Notes: generated from the letters alone by a model not told the origin. 64,000 nucleotides of DNA from Amycolatopsis balhimycina FH 1894 (GCF_000384295.1 NZ_KB913037.1:5886822-5950821), one strand, 5' to 3'. Shown: positions 9,588 through 22,708, counted from the first letter of the stretch. Numbers and translations: made by a program.

Positions 9588-10040
9588 ATGCCTGATTTCG
9601 CGCGAAGTGTGACGGGCGGAGCCGGCTACCGGGTCCCGGCCGACGACCCGTCGTTCAAGGGCGTCCACGCAACGGAGATGCGAGTACTCCAGGAACGCCT
9701 GAACCAAGCCGCCGGCGGCGGTGGCTCGGGTGGGTTCAAGCTGGACGTGGAGCAGATGCAGACGCTCCTGCCCCAGTGGAAGGACCTCCGCGACACCCTC
9801 GATGACCTCCGTGCACGCGGCAACGAGCTTCGGGCGGTAATGCCACCGGCAGGGGATCAGGCGAGCACGGAGAACAACACTGCCGCGAAAACGCATGGCG
9901 ATCTGTATCAGCGCAGCATCGAGCAGCAATGGAATTATGCAGTCGGCTACGTGAAGTCGCTAGAGAAGATGATCGAAAAATACCAGCACGCTGACGATTT
10001 GGCGGGCCACTCGTTCAATGTCATGGGGACTGAACTGTGA
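9588..10040 (+). CDS. Helical protein with a type VII secretion signal (ESX substrate-like)
   Basis: 150 residues from the ATG at 9588, preceded by GGGGAGGAAG. It is largely helical, with a Gly-rich linker near 42-49. The C-terminal part contains YQHAD (132-136), which fits the YxxxD/E signal of type VII substrates. No clear WxG turn is present. It is followed by a lipoprotein, a WxG/PPE-like protein and an EspG-like chaperone, so a role as an ESX substrate or partner is likely but inferred. The second half of the gene is lower in GC than the Mce genes. The family is not recognised. Confidence 0.6.
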   Translation: MPDFARSVTGGAGYRVPADDPSFKGVHATEMRVLQERLNQAAGGGGSGGFKLDVEQMQTLLPQWKDLRDTLDDLRARGNELRAVMPPAGDQASTENNTAAKTHGDLYQRSIEQQWNYAVGYVKSLEKMIEKYQHADDLAGHSFNVMGTEL

Positions 10041-10642
10041 AGTGCTTCAAGGTTGCGGTGGCGCTGTCGGTGGTCGCGCTGGTTGCCGGCTGCTCGCGTG
10101 ATGTCACCGGCCACCCGTCTCCCTCTACGGGCGTGTCCGATTCGGGGTCTGCTTCCCAGAATTCGGATGTACCGAAGGTTGCGGAACCTCTCGACACGGC
10201 TCGTTATCAGGAGCAGCCGTGTGCTGTGCTCACTGCTGGTCAGCTGTCGCAGCTTGGCATCACGACACAGCCGAAGCCTGACTTGGCCAGTAAGCTCGGT
10301 CCGAGTTGCGAGTGGAATGCCTTCGACGAGATCGGGATCACGATCCATGCCACCCTGTTGACGATCGGCAGCAGCCTCGCCAAGGTCTACCAACAGCACG
10401 CTCAAGGTCAGTGGCCCTTCTTTGAGCCGGTAGCCGATGTTTCGGGGTATCCAGGTGTGTTGTTGGATTCTTTGGATGCTCAGCCCAAAGGAAAGTGTCA
10501 ACTTATTGTCGGCTTGCGAGATGATCTCGCCTACAGTGTCCAAGTATCAATTGATACGGACTCGAAAGAATACGGAAACCCTTGCCCGGTCTTGCGGAAG
10601 GCTACTGAAATGGCGGTGTCCACGATGAAGGCAGGGTCCTGA
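10037..10642 (+). CDS. DUF3558-family lipoprotein
   Basis: 201 residues from a GTG overlapping the previous stop (GTGA). The signal peptide ends in VAGC with Cys19 lipidated. The mature part carries the DUF3558 signature around QPCAVLTAGQLSQLGI and a second cysteine in GPSCEWNAF. Such lipoproteins are common next to ESX substrate genes in Pseudonocardiaceae; their function is unknown. The gene is clearly lower in GC and uses many T-ending or A-ending codons (for example TTGTTGGATTCTTTGGATGC near 10460), unlike the genes around it. That suggests recent acquisition or relaxed codon selection. Confidence 0.8.
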   Translation: MKCFKVAVALSVVALVAGCSRDVTGHPSPSTGVSDSGSASQNSDVPKVAEPLDTARYQEQPCAVLTAGQLSQLGITTQPKPDLASKLGPSCEWNAFDEIGITIHATLLTIGSSLAKVYQQHAQGQWPFFEPVADVSGYPGVLLDSLDAQPKGKCQLIVGLRDDLAYSVQVSIDTDSKEYGNPCPVLRKATEMAVSTMKAGS

Positions 10643-11868
10643 TGGCCGAGTACACCGCCCAGCAGATCGTCGACTTCCTCAAGTCCGGCGATGGACCCGA
10701 CAGCCTTTTCGCCTCCAGTGAGCTGGCCCAGCAAATGGCCGCCAAGCATGTCGAAGCGCGGGACATGATGACCCGTCTCCAGTCCGCCATGAGCGAGGCC
10801 TGGTCCGGTGATGCCGCCGCCCAGGCGCAGGCCGGCGCTGGACCACTCCTCGCCGCCTCCGAAGTCAGTGCCGTTCACCTCGCCGCTGCGCAAAACTCCC
10901 TCATGACCCAGGGGGCCGACTACGCCGACCTGCGGAACAAGGTCGGCGACGGCCCAGGGCCCCAGCCGCAGGAGGACTTCCTCAGCCGCACCTTCCCGAT
11001 GCTCACCGACAAGGACGAGCAGGTCGCCGGGTGGAATGCCAAGGCTCAGGAAGTCGTCCAGCACTACGGCACCTACTCCGGCCAGAGCGGCGATAACGCC
11101 GCCGGTCTGCCTCAGGACTACGGGGAACTGACGCTTCCCGCCGGCGGTGCCGACATCGAACACGCCGAGAAACCGGCCGCCGTCACCCCTCCCGCCGGAC
11201 GCGATGACCGCCGGACGGATACCACCGGCCGCACCACGCAGGTCGAGCACCGCGACACCGACGTGCCCGGGCAGCAGCAACGTCAAAGGACGGACACCCC
11301 GAGCACGAACACCCCGAGCACGAACACCAACGTGCCCGGTCAGCAGCGACCCGGCATCGGCCAGGACGACACGACCCGGACCACCGGCCTCACCCCGGTC
11401 GCGCACACCGACCCCGGCGATGGCACGACCCGGCCCCGCCCGCTCAACCCCGGTTTCGGCCGGGACGGCGGATCCGGTGACATCAACGCCCGACTCGGTC
11501 CGAACGTGCCGGTGATCGACGGCCCGGGCGGGACGGGCCGGTTCGGGACCCCCGGCGGCGAGCCCGGTGGCGGCCGCAGCGGCAGCGACCCCGGGCGCGG
11601 TGGGGCCGGTAGCGGACGCGGCAGCGAACCCGGCGGCCGGAGCGGCGTCGGACGGTTCGGCGAACCCGGCGTGGCGCGGCCAGGCGCCGCCGGCGCGGCC
11701 GGGAAACCCGGTGCCGGTGCCATGGGCGGCCCCCTGGGGCGTGGCGGCGAGAAAGAAGAGGACAAGGAGCACAAGCGGCTCGACATCCTCCAGGAACTCG
11801 ATCCCGACGAGCTGTTCGGCGGATTCCCGGACGGCATGAAGCCGGTGCCGCCGACCATCGGTGCGTGA
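10642..11868 (+). CDS. WxG/PPE-like ESX substrate with Pro/Gly-rich C-terminus
   Basis: 408 residues. The first 125 or so are helical with a WSG turn at 54-56, as in WXG100/PPE-type hairpins. A disordered Thr/Pro/Gly/Arg-rich region follows (about 180-370), then a short conserved-looking C-terminus (RLDILQELDPDELFGG). The start overlaps the DUF3558 stop (TGATG), and an EspG-like gene follows with a three-base overlap. PPE proteins need EspG for delivery to the secretion machine, so the gene order supports a substrate/chaperone pair. Which ESX machine exports it is unknown; one is encoded at 48463-63927. Confidence 0.72.
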   Translation: MAEYTAQQIVDFLKSGDGPDSLFASSELAQQMAAKHVEARDMMTRLQSAMSEAWSGDAAAQAQAGAGPLLAASEVSAVHLAAAQNSLMTQGADYADLRNKVGDGPGPQPQEDFLSRTFPMLTDKDEQVAGWNAKAQEVVQHYGTYSGQSGDNAAGLPQDYGELTLPAGGADIEHAEKPAAVTPPAGRDDRRTDTTGRTTQVEHRDTDVPGQQQRQRTDTPSTNTPSTNTNVPGQQRPGIGQDDTTRTTGLTPVAHTDPGDGTTRPRPLNPGFGRDGGSGDINARLGPNVPVIDGPGGTGRFGTPGGEPGGGRSGSDPGRGGAGSGRGSEPGGRSGVGRFGEPGVARPGAAGAAGKPGAGAMGGPLGRGGEKEEDKEHKRLDILQELDPDELFGGFPDGMKPVPPTIGA

Positions 11869-12578
11869 TGGTCGTTCGGCAGGAAACCGTCCTGAACGCG
11901 GGGAGCGTGCACTGGGCGGCCGAACGGCTGGGGCTGACGCTGCCGTCCGTGCTCGCTCCGGAGCCGGTGTGGCGGAGTCCGGACGCCGAAGCCGCCCGGG
12001 TCGAAGCCGCGCGGGAAGAACTGGCCGTGGAGGGTTTCCTCGATCGGGACGAGCCCGGTGAGGACCTCGAGGACAGCCTGCGGCTGCTCTGCCGCGCTCC
12101 GGCCGAGGTGTCGGCCTACGTGCAGAGCGAGGAGCTGACCTACCGGCTGCACGCCGCCGCCGGGCGGCGGTCCGGGGCGTTCGCATGCTACCTGCCCCAC
12201 GAAAGCCGGATCCTGCTTCGGCCCGCCCGCCTCGAGGCGCTGGCCAGGGTGGTCGTCCGCGAGCTGCCCGATCACCCGCCCGCGCGGTCCGTCTCCTACT
12301 CGGTGCCGGTCACGGAGCTGACCGCCGGCGAACCCCATGGGGACGCCGCCCGCGTGGCGGCGATCTTCACGCAGCCCCGGTACGCCGGTGGGCAGATCTT
12401 CGCCGCCGTCCGGGACCACCGGGGCCATCGCCGCAGCGAACCGGTCACCTTCGTCGACACCGACCAGGGGCGCCGGCTCAGCCACCTCTCCGCGGACGGC
12501 CGGTTCGTGATCACCGTCGGCGGCTCGGACGGCGCGCTGGTCGCCAAGCTCGACGAGCTGAGGCACGGGCTGACCTGA
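11868..12578 (+). CDS. EspG-like ESX secretion-associated chaperone
   Basis: 236 residues from the ATG at 11868 (GTG at 11865 is also possible). The arrangement fits the EspG family: an N-terminal segment with LNAGSVHWAAERLGL, then alternating strands and helices, including GAFACYLPHESRILLRPAR and YAGGQIFAAVRDHRGHRR. EspG proteins are cytosolic and bind the tip of PE/PPE heterodimers to keep them soluble. The position directly after a WxG/PPE-like gene agrees. The family call rests on general pattern and context. Confidence 0.7.
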   Translation: MVVRQETVLNAGSVHWAAERLGLTLPSVLAPEPVWRSPDAEAARVEAAREELAVEGFLDRDEPGEDLEDSLRLLCRAPAEVSAYVQSEELTYRLHAAAGRRSGAFACYLPHESRILLRPARLEALARVVVRELPDHPPARSVSYSVPVTELTAGEPHGDAARVAAIFTQPRYAGGQIFAAVRDHRGHRRSEPVTFVDTDQGRRLSHLSADGRFVITVGGSDGALVAKLDELRHGLT

Positions 12579-12631
12579 GGCCGACGCCGATAAAGTCGGC
12601 GAAGAAAACCGCGAACTGTGAGGGTGCATCG

Positions 12632-13021
12632 ATGAGCGTCATCCCGGAAAGCCACCGCGACCTGCTGGAGCGGCCGCTGTACGCCCACCTCGCCACCGTC
12701 CGGCCGGACGGGAAACCGCAGGTCAACCCGATGTGGTTCGCCTGGGACGGCGAGTACGTCCGCTTCACGAACACCACGGTCCGGCAGAAGTACAAGAACG
12801 TGACCGCCCACCCCGAGGTCGCGCTGTCGATCAACGACCCCGAGCAGCCGTACCGGTACCTCGAGGTCCGCGGCACCGTCGAACGCATCGACGAGGACTC
12901 GGACGGCGCGTTCTTCGCCGAGCTGGCCGACCGCTACGGCCTGAAGCTGGACGGCCCGCCCGGAGACGTCCAGCACCGCGTCGTCTACGTCGTGAAGCCG
13001 ACGTCGGTCAGCAACCAGTAG
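12632..13021 (+). CDS. F420-dependent/PPOX-class oxidoreductase
   Basis: 129 residues folding as a split barrel of the pyridoxamine-phosphate-oxidase superfamily. The N-terminus has LYAHLATVRPDGKPQVNPMWFAW, the usual flavin/F420-binding start of the PPOX-class F420 family, and a later RYLEVRGTVERI strand. Proteins of this size in actinobacteria commonly bind coenzyme F420 or haem-related ligands; the substrate is unknown. The ATG at 12632 gives a start close to the conserved leucine and proline pattern. The gene sits 53 bp after the EspG-like gene and 3 bp before the next, so it may be co-transcribed with the latter. Confidence 0.8.
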   Translation: MSVIPESHRDLLERPLYAHLATVRPDGKPQVNPMWFAWDGEYVRFTNTTVRQKYKNVTAHPEVALSINDPEQPYRYLEVRGTVERIDEDSDGAFFAELADRYGLKLDGPPGDVQHRVVYVVKPTSVSNQ

Positions 13022-13024
13022 CCG

Positions 13025-13876
13025 GTGGGACTCGAGGCGGCCTACACGACCCTGGTCGGCTTGGCCGTCGGGGACGCGTTCGGCGCGCAGATCCTCCTGC
13101 CCGGCGACCACCCCGATGTGCAGGCGCGGCGGCTGCCGCCCGCGCCGTGGGGCTGGACCGACGACACCGAGATGGCGTGCTCGGTCTTCGCCGTCCTGAA
13201 GCGCCACGGCGTCGTCGACCAGGATGCGCTGGCCCGGTCGTTCGCCGCCCACTTCGACCCGGAGCGCGGTTACGGCTCGGGCGCCGAATGGCGGCTCAAC
13301 CAGATCCGTGCCGGGCAGCCGTGGCAGACGGTCAATGTCACCAACGGCCGCGGCTCCTGGGGCAACGGCGCCGCCATGCGCGTGGCGCCGCTCGGCGCGT
13401 GGTTCCACGGCAATCTGCCGCAGGCTCTGCGGCAGGCCGAGCTGTCCGCGGTCATCACGCACGCGCACTTCGAGGGCGTGGCGGGCGCGGTGGCCGTCGC
13501 GGCGGCGGCCGCGCTGCGCGCCGCGTCCCCGGGGCTCGCCGGCCCGGACCTGCTGAACCAGCTCGTCCCGCTCGTCCCGCTCGTCCGGGTCCGCGACGGC
13601 CTCACGATGGCGTTGAAGATCGCCGACGCGCGTGAAGCCGCGGACACGCTGGGCACGGGCCGCGAGATCGCCGCGCACGACACGGTGCCGCTGGCCCTGT
13701 GGATCGCGGCGCGGCACCCCGGAAGCTACGTCGACGCCCTCTGGACGGTCGCCCAGCTCGCCGAGGACGTCGACACCGTGGGCGCGATCGTCGGCGGGGT
13801 GCTCGCCGCGGGCGGGACACCGGTGCCTGCGGATTGGCTCGCGGCCTGCGAGCCCTTACCGTCCTGGCTCCGCTGA
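13025..13876 (+). CDS. ADP-ribosylglycohydrolase family protein
   Basis: 283 residues from a GTG three bases after the previous stop. The family motifs are present: GLAVGDAFGAQ near the N-terminus, WTDDTEMA (the first metal-binding acidic cluster), a GSWGNGAAMRVAPLG segment, and EDVDTVGAIVGG near the C-terminus (second metal-binding cluster). Members use two magnesium ions to remove ADP-ribose from proteins or small molecules; the target here is unknown. All key acidic positions expected of an active enzyme appear present. It is the last gene before the long upstream region of rpoB. Confidence 0.87.
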   Translation: MGLEAAYTTLVGLAVGDAFGAQILLPGDHPDVQARRLPPAPWGWTDDTEMACSVFAVLKRHGVVDQDALARSFAAHFDPERGYGSGAEWRLNQIRAGQPWQTVNVTNGRGSWGNGAAMRVAPLGAWFHGNLPQALRQAELSAVITHAHFEGVAGAVAVAAAAALRAASPGLAGPDLLNQLVPLVPLVRVRDGLTMALKIADAREAADTLGTGREIAAHDTVPLALWIAARHPGSYVDALWTVAQLAEDVDTVGAIVGGVLAAGGTPVPADWLAACEPLPSWLR

Positions 13877-14457
13877 CCGGACGATCGTCGGAGCACCGGC
13901 AGCATCGATCCGCCCCTCTATGAACTCGATCGCCACCGCGGGCCGGCGTCCACGCGGCCGGCTCGGCGGGCGAGGTGAAGGCGAAGACCCAGCGGATCCC
14001 GCCCGCGTCGGCCCGCGGTCGGCAGGCCGTCCGGCTGGAGCGGGCCAGTGATCGCCGCTCGGAGGCGCCGGGTAAAACCGGTGTGACGTGTGTGGCACCG
14101 GGGGCGGCGCCGGATTCCGGCCCGGCTCGCCGCGGAAGGCGGATCTGAGCGCGCGGCGGGCGACCGGGATCGTGGCTTCGCGCCCCCAAGCAGTGACAAA
14201 TCCGCAGGTCCAGCCACATCACTGGCGCTACTGGCCGGTAACCGGAATGATATTCGGCCGCTTACGCTCCGCTGAACCTCTTCAACGCTGCGCCAACCGG
14301 CGGGACCCCCGTGTGGCATCTTGACTCCGGCGCCCGGTGGGTTCACGCTTACTCCCGACGGCGAAACCGGAGGCCCTTGCGGGAGGGACAACCGGTCAGC
14401 CTGGAGGCATACCTGAAGACGTCGCGAGGCAGGCTGGGCCCCATCGGGAGCGCCCCC
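13877..14457 (+). other. Long non-coding stretch before the rpoB promoter
   Basis: No convincing gene. Short open frames exist on both strands, but their composition is arginine/proline-rich out-of-frame sequence and none has a good ribosome-binding site or a recognisable family. I see no tRNA and no strong terminator hairpin. The rplJ-rplL genes that precede rpoB in many bacteria are not here. Confidence 0.55.
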
Positions 14458-14486
14458 TGGACAGACCGCGCCGTTCGGGCTAGACT
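14458..14486 (+). promoter_or_regulatory. Candidate main promoter of rpoB
   Basis: TGGACA at 14458-14463, a 17-nt spacer, and TAGACT at 14481-14486 make a good housekeeping sigma promoter. The start site would lie near 14493, leaving a leader of about 128 nt that begins with a pyrimidine-rich CTCTTTGCGCTGCCC. Seen in sequence only; no transcript data. Confidence 0.65.
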
Positions 14487-14554
14487 GCCTCTTTGCGCTG
14501 CCCTCTTTCAGGCTGCCCGGAGCCGGTAGTTAGGATAGTGGGCACACGGCACCC

Positions 14555-14584
14555 TTGACAGTCGCTCATAGCTGTTGCTATGGC
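14555..14584 (+). promoter_or_regulatory. Candidate second promoter of rpoB
   Basis: TTGACA at 14555-14560, an 18-nt spacer and TATGGC at 14579-14584. The -35 is consensus, the -10 is weaker. The leader would be only about 30 nt and would still include the ribosome-binding site GGAAGGA at 14608-14614. Confidence 0.4.
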
Positions 14585-14620
14585 GGCCGTCACCGCTCAT
14601 TGTCCCCGGAAGGACGCATC

Positions 14621-17600
14621 TTGGCAGTCTCTCCCGCGAACCAGGCCACTGCTGCGACCACCTCGGCTGAATCTCGCTCGGAGTCCACGGGAATCCCCGG
14701 CGCGCCCAAGCGGGTTTCCTTCGCAAAGATTCGCGAACCGCTCAACACGCCCAACCTGCTCGACGTCCAGATCCAGTCGTTCCAGTGGTTCACCGGGGAC
14801 GAAGCGTGGTTCGAACGCCGTGTCGAAGAAGGTGAAGAAAACCCGGTCGGCGGCCTCGAAGAGGTCCTGAACGAGATCTCCCCGATCGAGGACTTCTCCG
14901 GGTCGATGTCCCTGTCCTTCTCCGCTCCGCGCTTCGACGAGGTCAAGGCCTCGATCGAGGAGTGCAAGGACAAGGACATGACGTACGCCGCCCCGCTGTT
15001 CGTGACGGCCGAGTTCGTCAACAACAACACCGGCGAGATCAAGAGCCAGACGGTCTTCCTGGGCGACTTCCCGGTCATGACCGACAAGGGCACGTTCATC
15101 ATCAACGGCACCGAGCGTGTCGTCGTGTCCCAGCTGGTCCGCTCGCCGGGCGTCTACTACTCGAAGGACGTCGACAAGACGACCGACAAGGACGTCTTCA
15201 GCGTCCGCGTGATCCCGAGCCGCGGCGCGTGGCTCGAGTTCGACGTCGACAAGCGCGACACCGTCGGCGTCCGCATCGACCGCAAGCGCCGCCAGCCGGT
15301 CACCGTGTTGCTGAAGGCGCTCGGCTGGACCACCGAGGCGATCCGCGAGCGCTTCTCCTTCTCGGAGACGCTGCTGGCCACCCTCGAGAAGGACCACACC
15401 GCCGGCACCGACGAGGCGCTGCTCGACATCTACCGCAAGCTGCGCCCGGGCGAGCCGCCGACGAAGGAGAGCGCGCAGACCCTGCTGGAGAACCTGTTCT
15501 TCAAGGCGAAGCGCTACGACCTGGCCAAGGTCGGCCGGTACAAGGTCAACAAGAAGCTCGGCCTCTCGACGCCGTACGACACGGGGACGCTGACCGAAGA
15601 GGACATCGTCACCACCATCGAGTACCTGGTCCGGCTGCACGCCGGCGAGGACAAGATGGACGCCGACAACGGCACCGAGATCCCGGTCGAGACCGACGAC
15701 ATCGACCACTTCGGCAACCGGCGCCTGCGCACGGTCGGCGAGCTGATCCAGAACCAGATCCGGGTCGGCCTGTCGCGCACCGAGCGCGTCGTGCGTGAGC
15801 GCATGACCACGCAGGACGTCGAGGCGATCACGCCGCAGACCCTGATCAACATCCGCCCGATCGGCGCGGCGATCAAGGAGTTCTTCGGCACCTCGCAGCT
15901 GTCGCAGTTCATGGACCAGAACAACCCGCTGTCGGGCCTGACGCACAAGCGGCGTCTGTCGGCCCTCGGCCCGGGTGGTCTGTCCCGTGAGCGCGCCGGC
16001 ATGGAGGTCCGGGACGTCCACCCGTCGCACTACGGCCGGATGTGCCCGATCGAGACGCCGGAAGGCCCGAACATCGGCCTGATCGGCTCGCTCTGCTCCT
16101 ACGCGCGGGTCAACCCGTTCGGCTTCATCGAGACGCCGTACCGCAAGGTCGTCGAGGGCCGGGTCACCGACCAGGTCGACTACCTGACCGCGGACGAAGA
16201 GGACCGGTACGTCAAGGCCCAGGCCAACGCGCCGATCTCGGACGACGGCACCTTCGTCGAAGACCGGGTCATGGCCCGCCGCAAGGGTGGCGAGGTCGAG
16301 CTGATCGACCCGCTCGACATCGACTACATGGACGTCTCGCCGCGGCAGATGGTCTCGGTCGCGACGGCGATGATCCCGTTCCTCGAGCACGACGACGCGA
16401 ACCGCGCCCTGATGGGCGCGAACATGCAGCGCCAGGCCGTGCCGCTGCTGCGCAACCAGGCCCCGTACGTGGGCACGGGTGTGGAGCTGCGTGCCGCGGT
16501 CGACGCCGGTGACGTGCTCGTCGCCGAGCAGTCCGGCATCGTCGAGGAGCTCTCGGCGGACCTGATCACGATCATGCACGACGACGGCACGCGGAAGAGC
16601 TACGGACTGTACAAGTTCCGCCGCTCGAACCACGGCACCTGCTTCAACCACCGCCCGATCGTGAACGAGGGCGACCGGGTCGAGCAGGGTCAGGTCATCG
16701 CCGACGGCCCGTCCACCGAGAACGGTGAGATGGCGCTCGGCAAGAACCTGCTCGTCGCGGTCATGCCGTGGGAGGGCCACAACTACGAGGACGCGATCAT
16801 CCTCTCGGAGCGCCTGGTGCAGGACGACGTCTTGACGTCGATCCACATCGAGGAGCACGAGATCGACGCCCGCGACACGAAGCTGGGCGCCGAGGAGATC
16901 ACCCGGGACATCCCGAACGTCTCCGAGGAGGTCCTCGCCGACCTCGACGAGCGCGGCATCATCCGCATCGGTGCCGAGGTCCGCGACGGCGACATCCTGG
17001 TCGGCAAGGTCACGCCGAAGGGCGAGACCGAGCTGACCCCGGAGGAGCGCCTGCTCCGCGCGATCTTCGGCGAGAAGGCCCGCGAGGTCCGCGACACCTC
17101 CCTGAAGGTGCCGCACGGCGAGACCGGCAAGGTCATCGGCATCCGCGTGTTCTCGCGCGAGGACGACGACGAGCTGCCTCCGGGCGTCAACGAGCTGGTC
17201 CGCGTCTACGTGGCCCAGAAGCGCAAGATCCAGCCGGGCGACAAGCTCGCCGGCCGGCACGGGAACAAGGGTGTCATCGGCAAGATCCTGCCGGTCGAGG
17301 ACATGCCGTTCATGGAGGACGGCACGCCCGTCGACATCATCCTGAACACCCACGGTGTGCCGCGACGGATGAACATCGGCCAGATCCTCGAGCTGCACCT
17401 GGGCTGGCTGGCGTCGCAGGGCTGGACGATCGAAGGCAACCCGGACTGGGCGAAGAACCTGTCCGAGGAGCTCTACGACGTCGCGCCCGGCACGAACACC
17501 GCCACCCCGGTGTTCGACGGCGCGAAGGAAGAGGAGCTCACCGGGCTGCTCAGCGCGACCAAGCCGAACCGCGACGGTGAGCGCATGGTCAAGGAGAACG

Positions 17601-18124
17601 GCAAGGCGACCCTGCTGGACGGCCGCTCCGGCGAGCCGTACCCGTACCCGGTCGCGGTCGGCTACATGTACATCCTGAAGCTGCACCACCTGGTCGACGA
17701 CAAGATCCACGCCCGCTCCACCGGCCCGTACTCGATGATCACGCAGCAGCCGCTGGGTGGTAAGGCGCAGTTCGGTGGCCAGCGCTTCGGTGAGATGGAG
17801 TGCTGGGCGATGCAGGCGTACGGCGCTGCCTACACGCTGCAGGAGCTGCTGACGATCAAGTCGGACGACGTGGTCGGCCGCGTCAAGGTGTACGAGGCCA
17901 TCGTCAAGGGGGAGAACATCCCCGAGCCGGGCATCCCGGAGTCGTTCAAGGTGCTCCTCAAGGAGCTCCAGTCGCTGTGCCTCAACGTCGAGGTGCTCTC
18001 CAGCGACGGCGCGGCGATCGAGATGCGCGACTCCGACGACGAGGACCTCGAGCGCGCCGCGGCCAACCTCGGCATCAACCTGTCCCGCAACGAGTCGCCC
18101 TCGGTGGACGACGTCGTGCACTGA
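14621..18124 (+). CDS. rpoB: RNA polymerase beta subunit
   Basis: 1167 residues, close to the mycobacterial length. The TTG at 14621 is chosen because GGAAGGA stands 6 bp upstream and the resulting N-terminus (LAVSPANQ) parallels mycobacterial RpoB. The rifampicin pocket reads [15 protein letters not shown] then [14 protein letters not shown], with Asp432, His442 and Ser447 in the sensitive state (Asp516, His526 and Ser531 in E. coli). The C-terminal clamp and switch regions ([20 protein letters not shown] and [19 protein letters not shown]) are intact. It forms the catalytic core with the beta' subunit encoded 89 bp downstream. Confidence 0.98.
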   Translation: MAVSPANQATAATTSAESRSESTGIPGAPKRVSFAKIREPLNTPNLLDVQIQSFQWFTGDEAWFERRVEEGEENPVGGLEEVLNEISPIEDFSGSMSLSFSAPRFDEVKASIEECKDKDMTYAAPLFVTAEFVNNNTGEIKSQTVFLGDFPVMTDKGTFIINGTERVVVSQLVRSPGVYYSKDVDKTTDKDVFSVRVIPSRGAWLEFDVDKRDTVGVRIDRKRRQPVTVLLKALGWTTEAIRERFSFSETLLATLEKDHTAGTDEALLDIYRKLRPGEPPTKESAQTLLENLFFKAKRYDLAKVGRYKVNKKLGLSTPYDTGTLTEEDIVTTIEYLVRLHAGEDKMDADNGTEIPVETDDIDHFGNRRLRTVGELIQNQIRVGLSRTERVVRERMTTQDVEAITPQTLINIRPIGAAIKEFFGTSQLSQFMDQNNPLSGLTHKRRLSALGPGGLSRERAGMEVRDVHPSHYGRMCPIETPEGPNIGLIGSLCSYARVNPFGFIETPYRKVVEGRVTDQVDYLTADEEDRYVKAQANAPISDDGTFVEDRVMARRKGGEVELIDPLDIDYMDVSPRQMVSVATAMIPFLEHDDANRALMGANMQRQAVPLLRNQAPYVGTGVELRAAVDAGDVLVAEQSGIVEELSADLITIMHDDGTRKSYGLYKFRRSNHGTCFNHRPIVNEGDRVEQGQVIADGPSTENGEMALGKNLLVAVMPWEGHNYEDAIILSERLVQDDVLTSIHIEEHEIDARDTKLGAEEITRDIPNVSEEVLADLDERGIIRIGAEVRDGDILVGKVTPKGETELTPEERLLRAIFGEKAREVRDTSLKVPHGETGKVIGIRVFSREDDDELPPGVNELVRVYVAQKRKIQPGDKLAGRHGNKGVIGKILPVEDMPFMEDGTPVDIILNTHGVPRRMNIGQILELHLGWLASQGWTIEGNPDWAKNLSEELYDVAPGTNTATPVFDGAKEEELTGLLSATKPNRDGERMVKENGKATLLDGRSGEPYPYPVAVGYMYILKLHHLVDDKIHARSTGPYSMITQQPLGGKAQFGGQRFGEMECWAMQAYGAAYTLQELLTIKSDDVVGRVKVYEAIVKGENIPEPGIPESFKVLLKELQSLCLNVEVLSSDGAAIEMRDSDDEDLERAAANLGINLSRNESPSVDDVVH

Positions 18125-18134
18125 TCGCGAGCTG

Positions 18135-18165
18135 AGCTGGGACCTGCCTCCCGCGGGTCCCAGCT
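18135..18165 (+). promoter_or_regulatory. Hairpin between rpoB and rpoC
   Basis: AGCTGGGACC (18135-18144) pairs perfectly with GGTCCCAGCT (18156-18165) around an 11-nt loop, 10 bp after the rpoB stop. No T-run follows, so a processing site or partial attenuator is more likely than a full terminator. Confidence 0.55.
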
Positions 18166-18213
18166 TGCCCGCCACCCCCTCTCTAGCCGAAACAACCCCA
18201 AGGGGATCTAGAC

Positions 18214-22125
<3,912 letters not shown>

Positions 22126-22139
22126 AGCTGAGTCACGAG

Positions 22140-22173
22140 AAAGGCCCCTGCCGGGTTTCCGGCGGGGGCCTTT
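22140..22173 (+). terminator. Terminator of rpoBC
   Basis: AAAGGCCCCTGCCGG pairs with CCGGCGGGGGCCTTT around a short GTTT loop, 14 bp after the rpoC stop, with CCCGTTT after it. It may also end transcription arriving on the other strand from the dipeptidase remnant. Confidence 0.85.
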
Positions 22174-22189
22174 CCCGTTTCCGGGGGAG

Positions 22190-22440
22190 TCAGCGGAGGC
22201 TGCAGCGGGACACCGGGAAGTCGAAGTACGTGTCCGGGAACGGCTCGCCGTTCAGCGTGTAGTGCCACCACTCCTCGGGCAGGTTCCGGAACCCCGCCGC
22301 GGCCATCGTGTTCTTCAGCAGCTGACGGTTCTGCATGGGCACGCCGGTGATCGCCGGGTTGTCGGTGTGGGCCAGCGGGTCGAAGCAGTCGTAACCCGTG
22401 CCCATGTCGACCATGTTGTCCCGGAATTCCCAAAGTTGCC
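22190..22440 (-). pseudogene. C-terminal remnant of a D-Ala-D-Ala dipeptidase (M15D)
   Basis: Read leftward from about 22440, the frame gives RQLWEFRDN then MVDMGTGYDCFDPLAHTDN, a stretch with NRQLLKNTMAAAGF, then EEWWHYTLNGEPFPDTYFDF and a stop at 22190. These are typical C-terminal features of VanX-like M15D dipeptidases, including the Glu-Trp-Trp-His metal and catalytic cluster. The N-terminal half, with the SxHxxGxAxD zinc-binding motif, is missing: the next bases upstream on that strand do not continue the fold. Only about 80 residues of the roughly 200 expected remain. Probably non-functional. Relic status is inferred from length. Confidence 0.6.
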
Positions 22441-22444
22441 GGTC

Positions 22445-22647
22445 ATGGGGACTTCGACGATGGCAGGCCGGACCCGGTCCATGGGGGCGTTGTTCGCCGA
22501 TGTCGCGTTGCTCAACACCGGGACCGCCGGCGCGCTTGCCGGCCCGGCGCTCATGTCGCCGGCGGCGGGTACGCGCTCGTCGCGGTCGTCGGCGGGATGT
22601 TCGCCGTGCTCCCGCTGGCGTTGCTCGTCTCTCGTGACGGCCGGTAG
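22445..22647 (+). pseudogene. Possible 3' remnant of a membrane transporter (MFS-like), frameshifted
   Basis: Starting beside the truncated dipeptidase but pointing the other way, one frame gives GRTRSMGALFADVALLNT and then GTAGALAGPAL. A second frame then continues HVAGGGYALVAVVGGM and FAVLPLALLVSRDGR to a stop at 22645-22647. Both parts look like the last two membrane helices of a major-facilitator transporter, separated by a frameshift near 22555. No start or N-terminal part is present. The assignment is tentative because the hydrophobic pattern, not a motif, supports it. Confidence 0.4.
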
Positions 22648-22708
22648 CCGGACGGTTGTCGGCAAATCTTCCGTCGCCGAAACCGCGGCCCGGTGGCGAA
22701 GATGGGCC

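Noticed and set aside
14221..14260. Possible tRNA or structured RNA near the CCGGAATGATATTCGG palindrome
   Set aside because: No cloverleaf arms or anticodon loop could be built; only a short palindrome is present.
13918..14391. 157-codon minus-strand frame upstream of rpoB
   Set aside because: Low-complexity Arg/Pro/Ala/Gly composition and no ribosome-binding site or family pattern.
14311..14529. 72-codon frame ahead of rpoB
   Set aside because: It covers the best rpoB promoter, has no ribosome-binding site and has an Arg-rich random composition.
14597..18175. Very long open frame opposite rpoB (and similar ones opposite rpoC, fusA, the Mce genes and eccC)
   Set aside because: In 70 % GC DNA the opposite strand of a real gene is often free of stops. 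These frames have Arg/Val/Leu/Asp-rich composition, no start signals and no known family.
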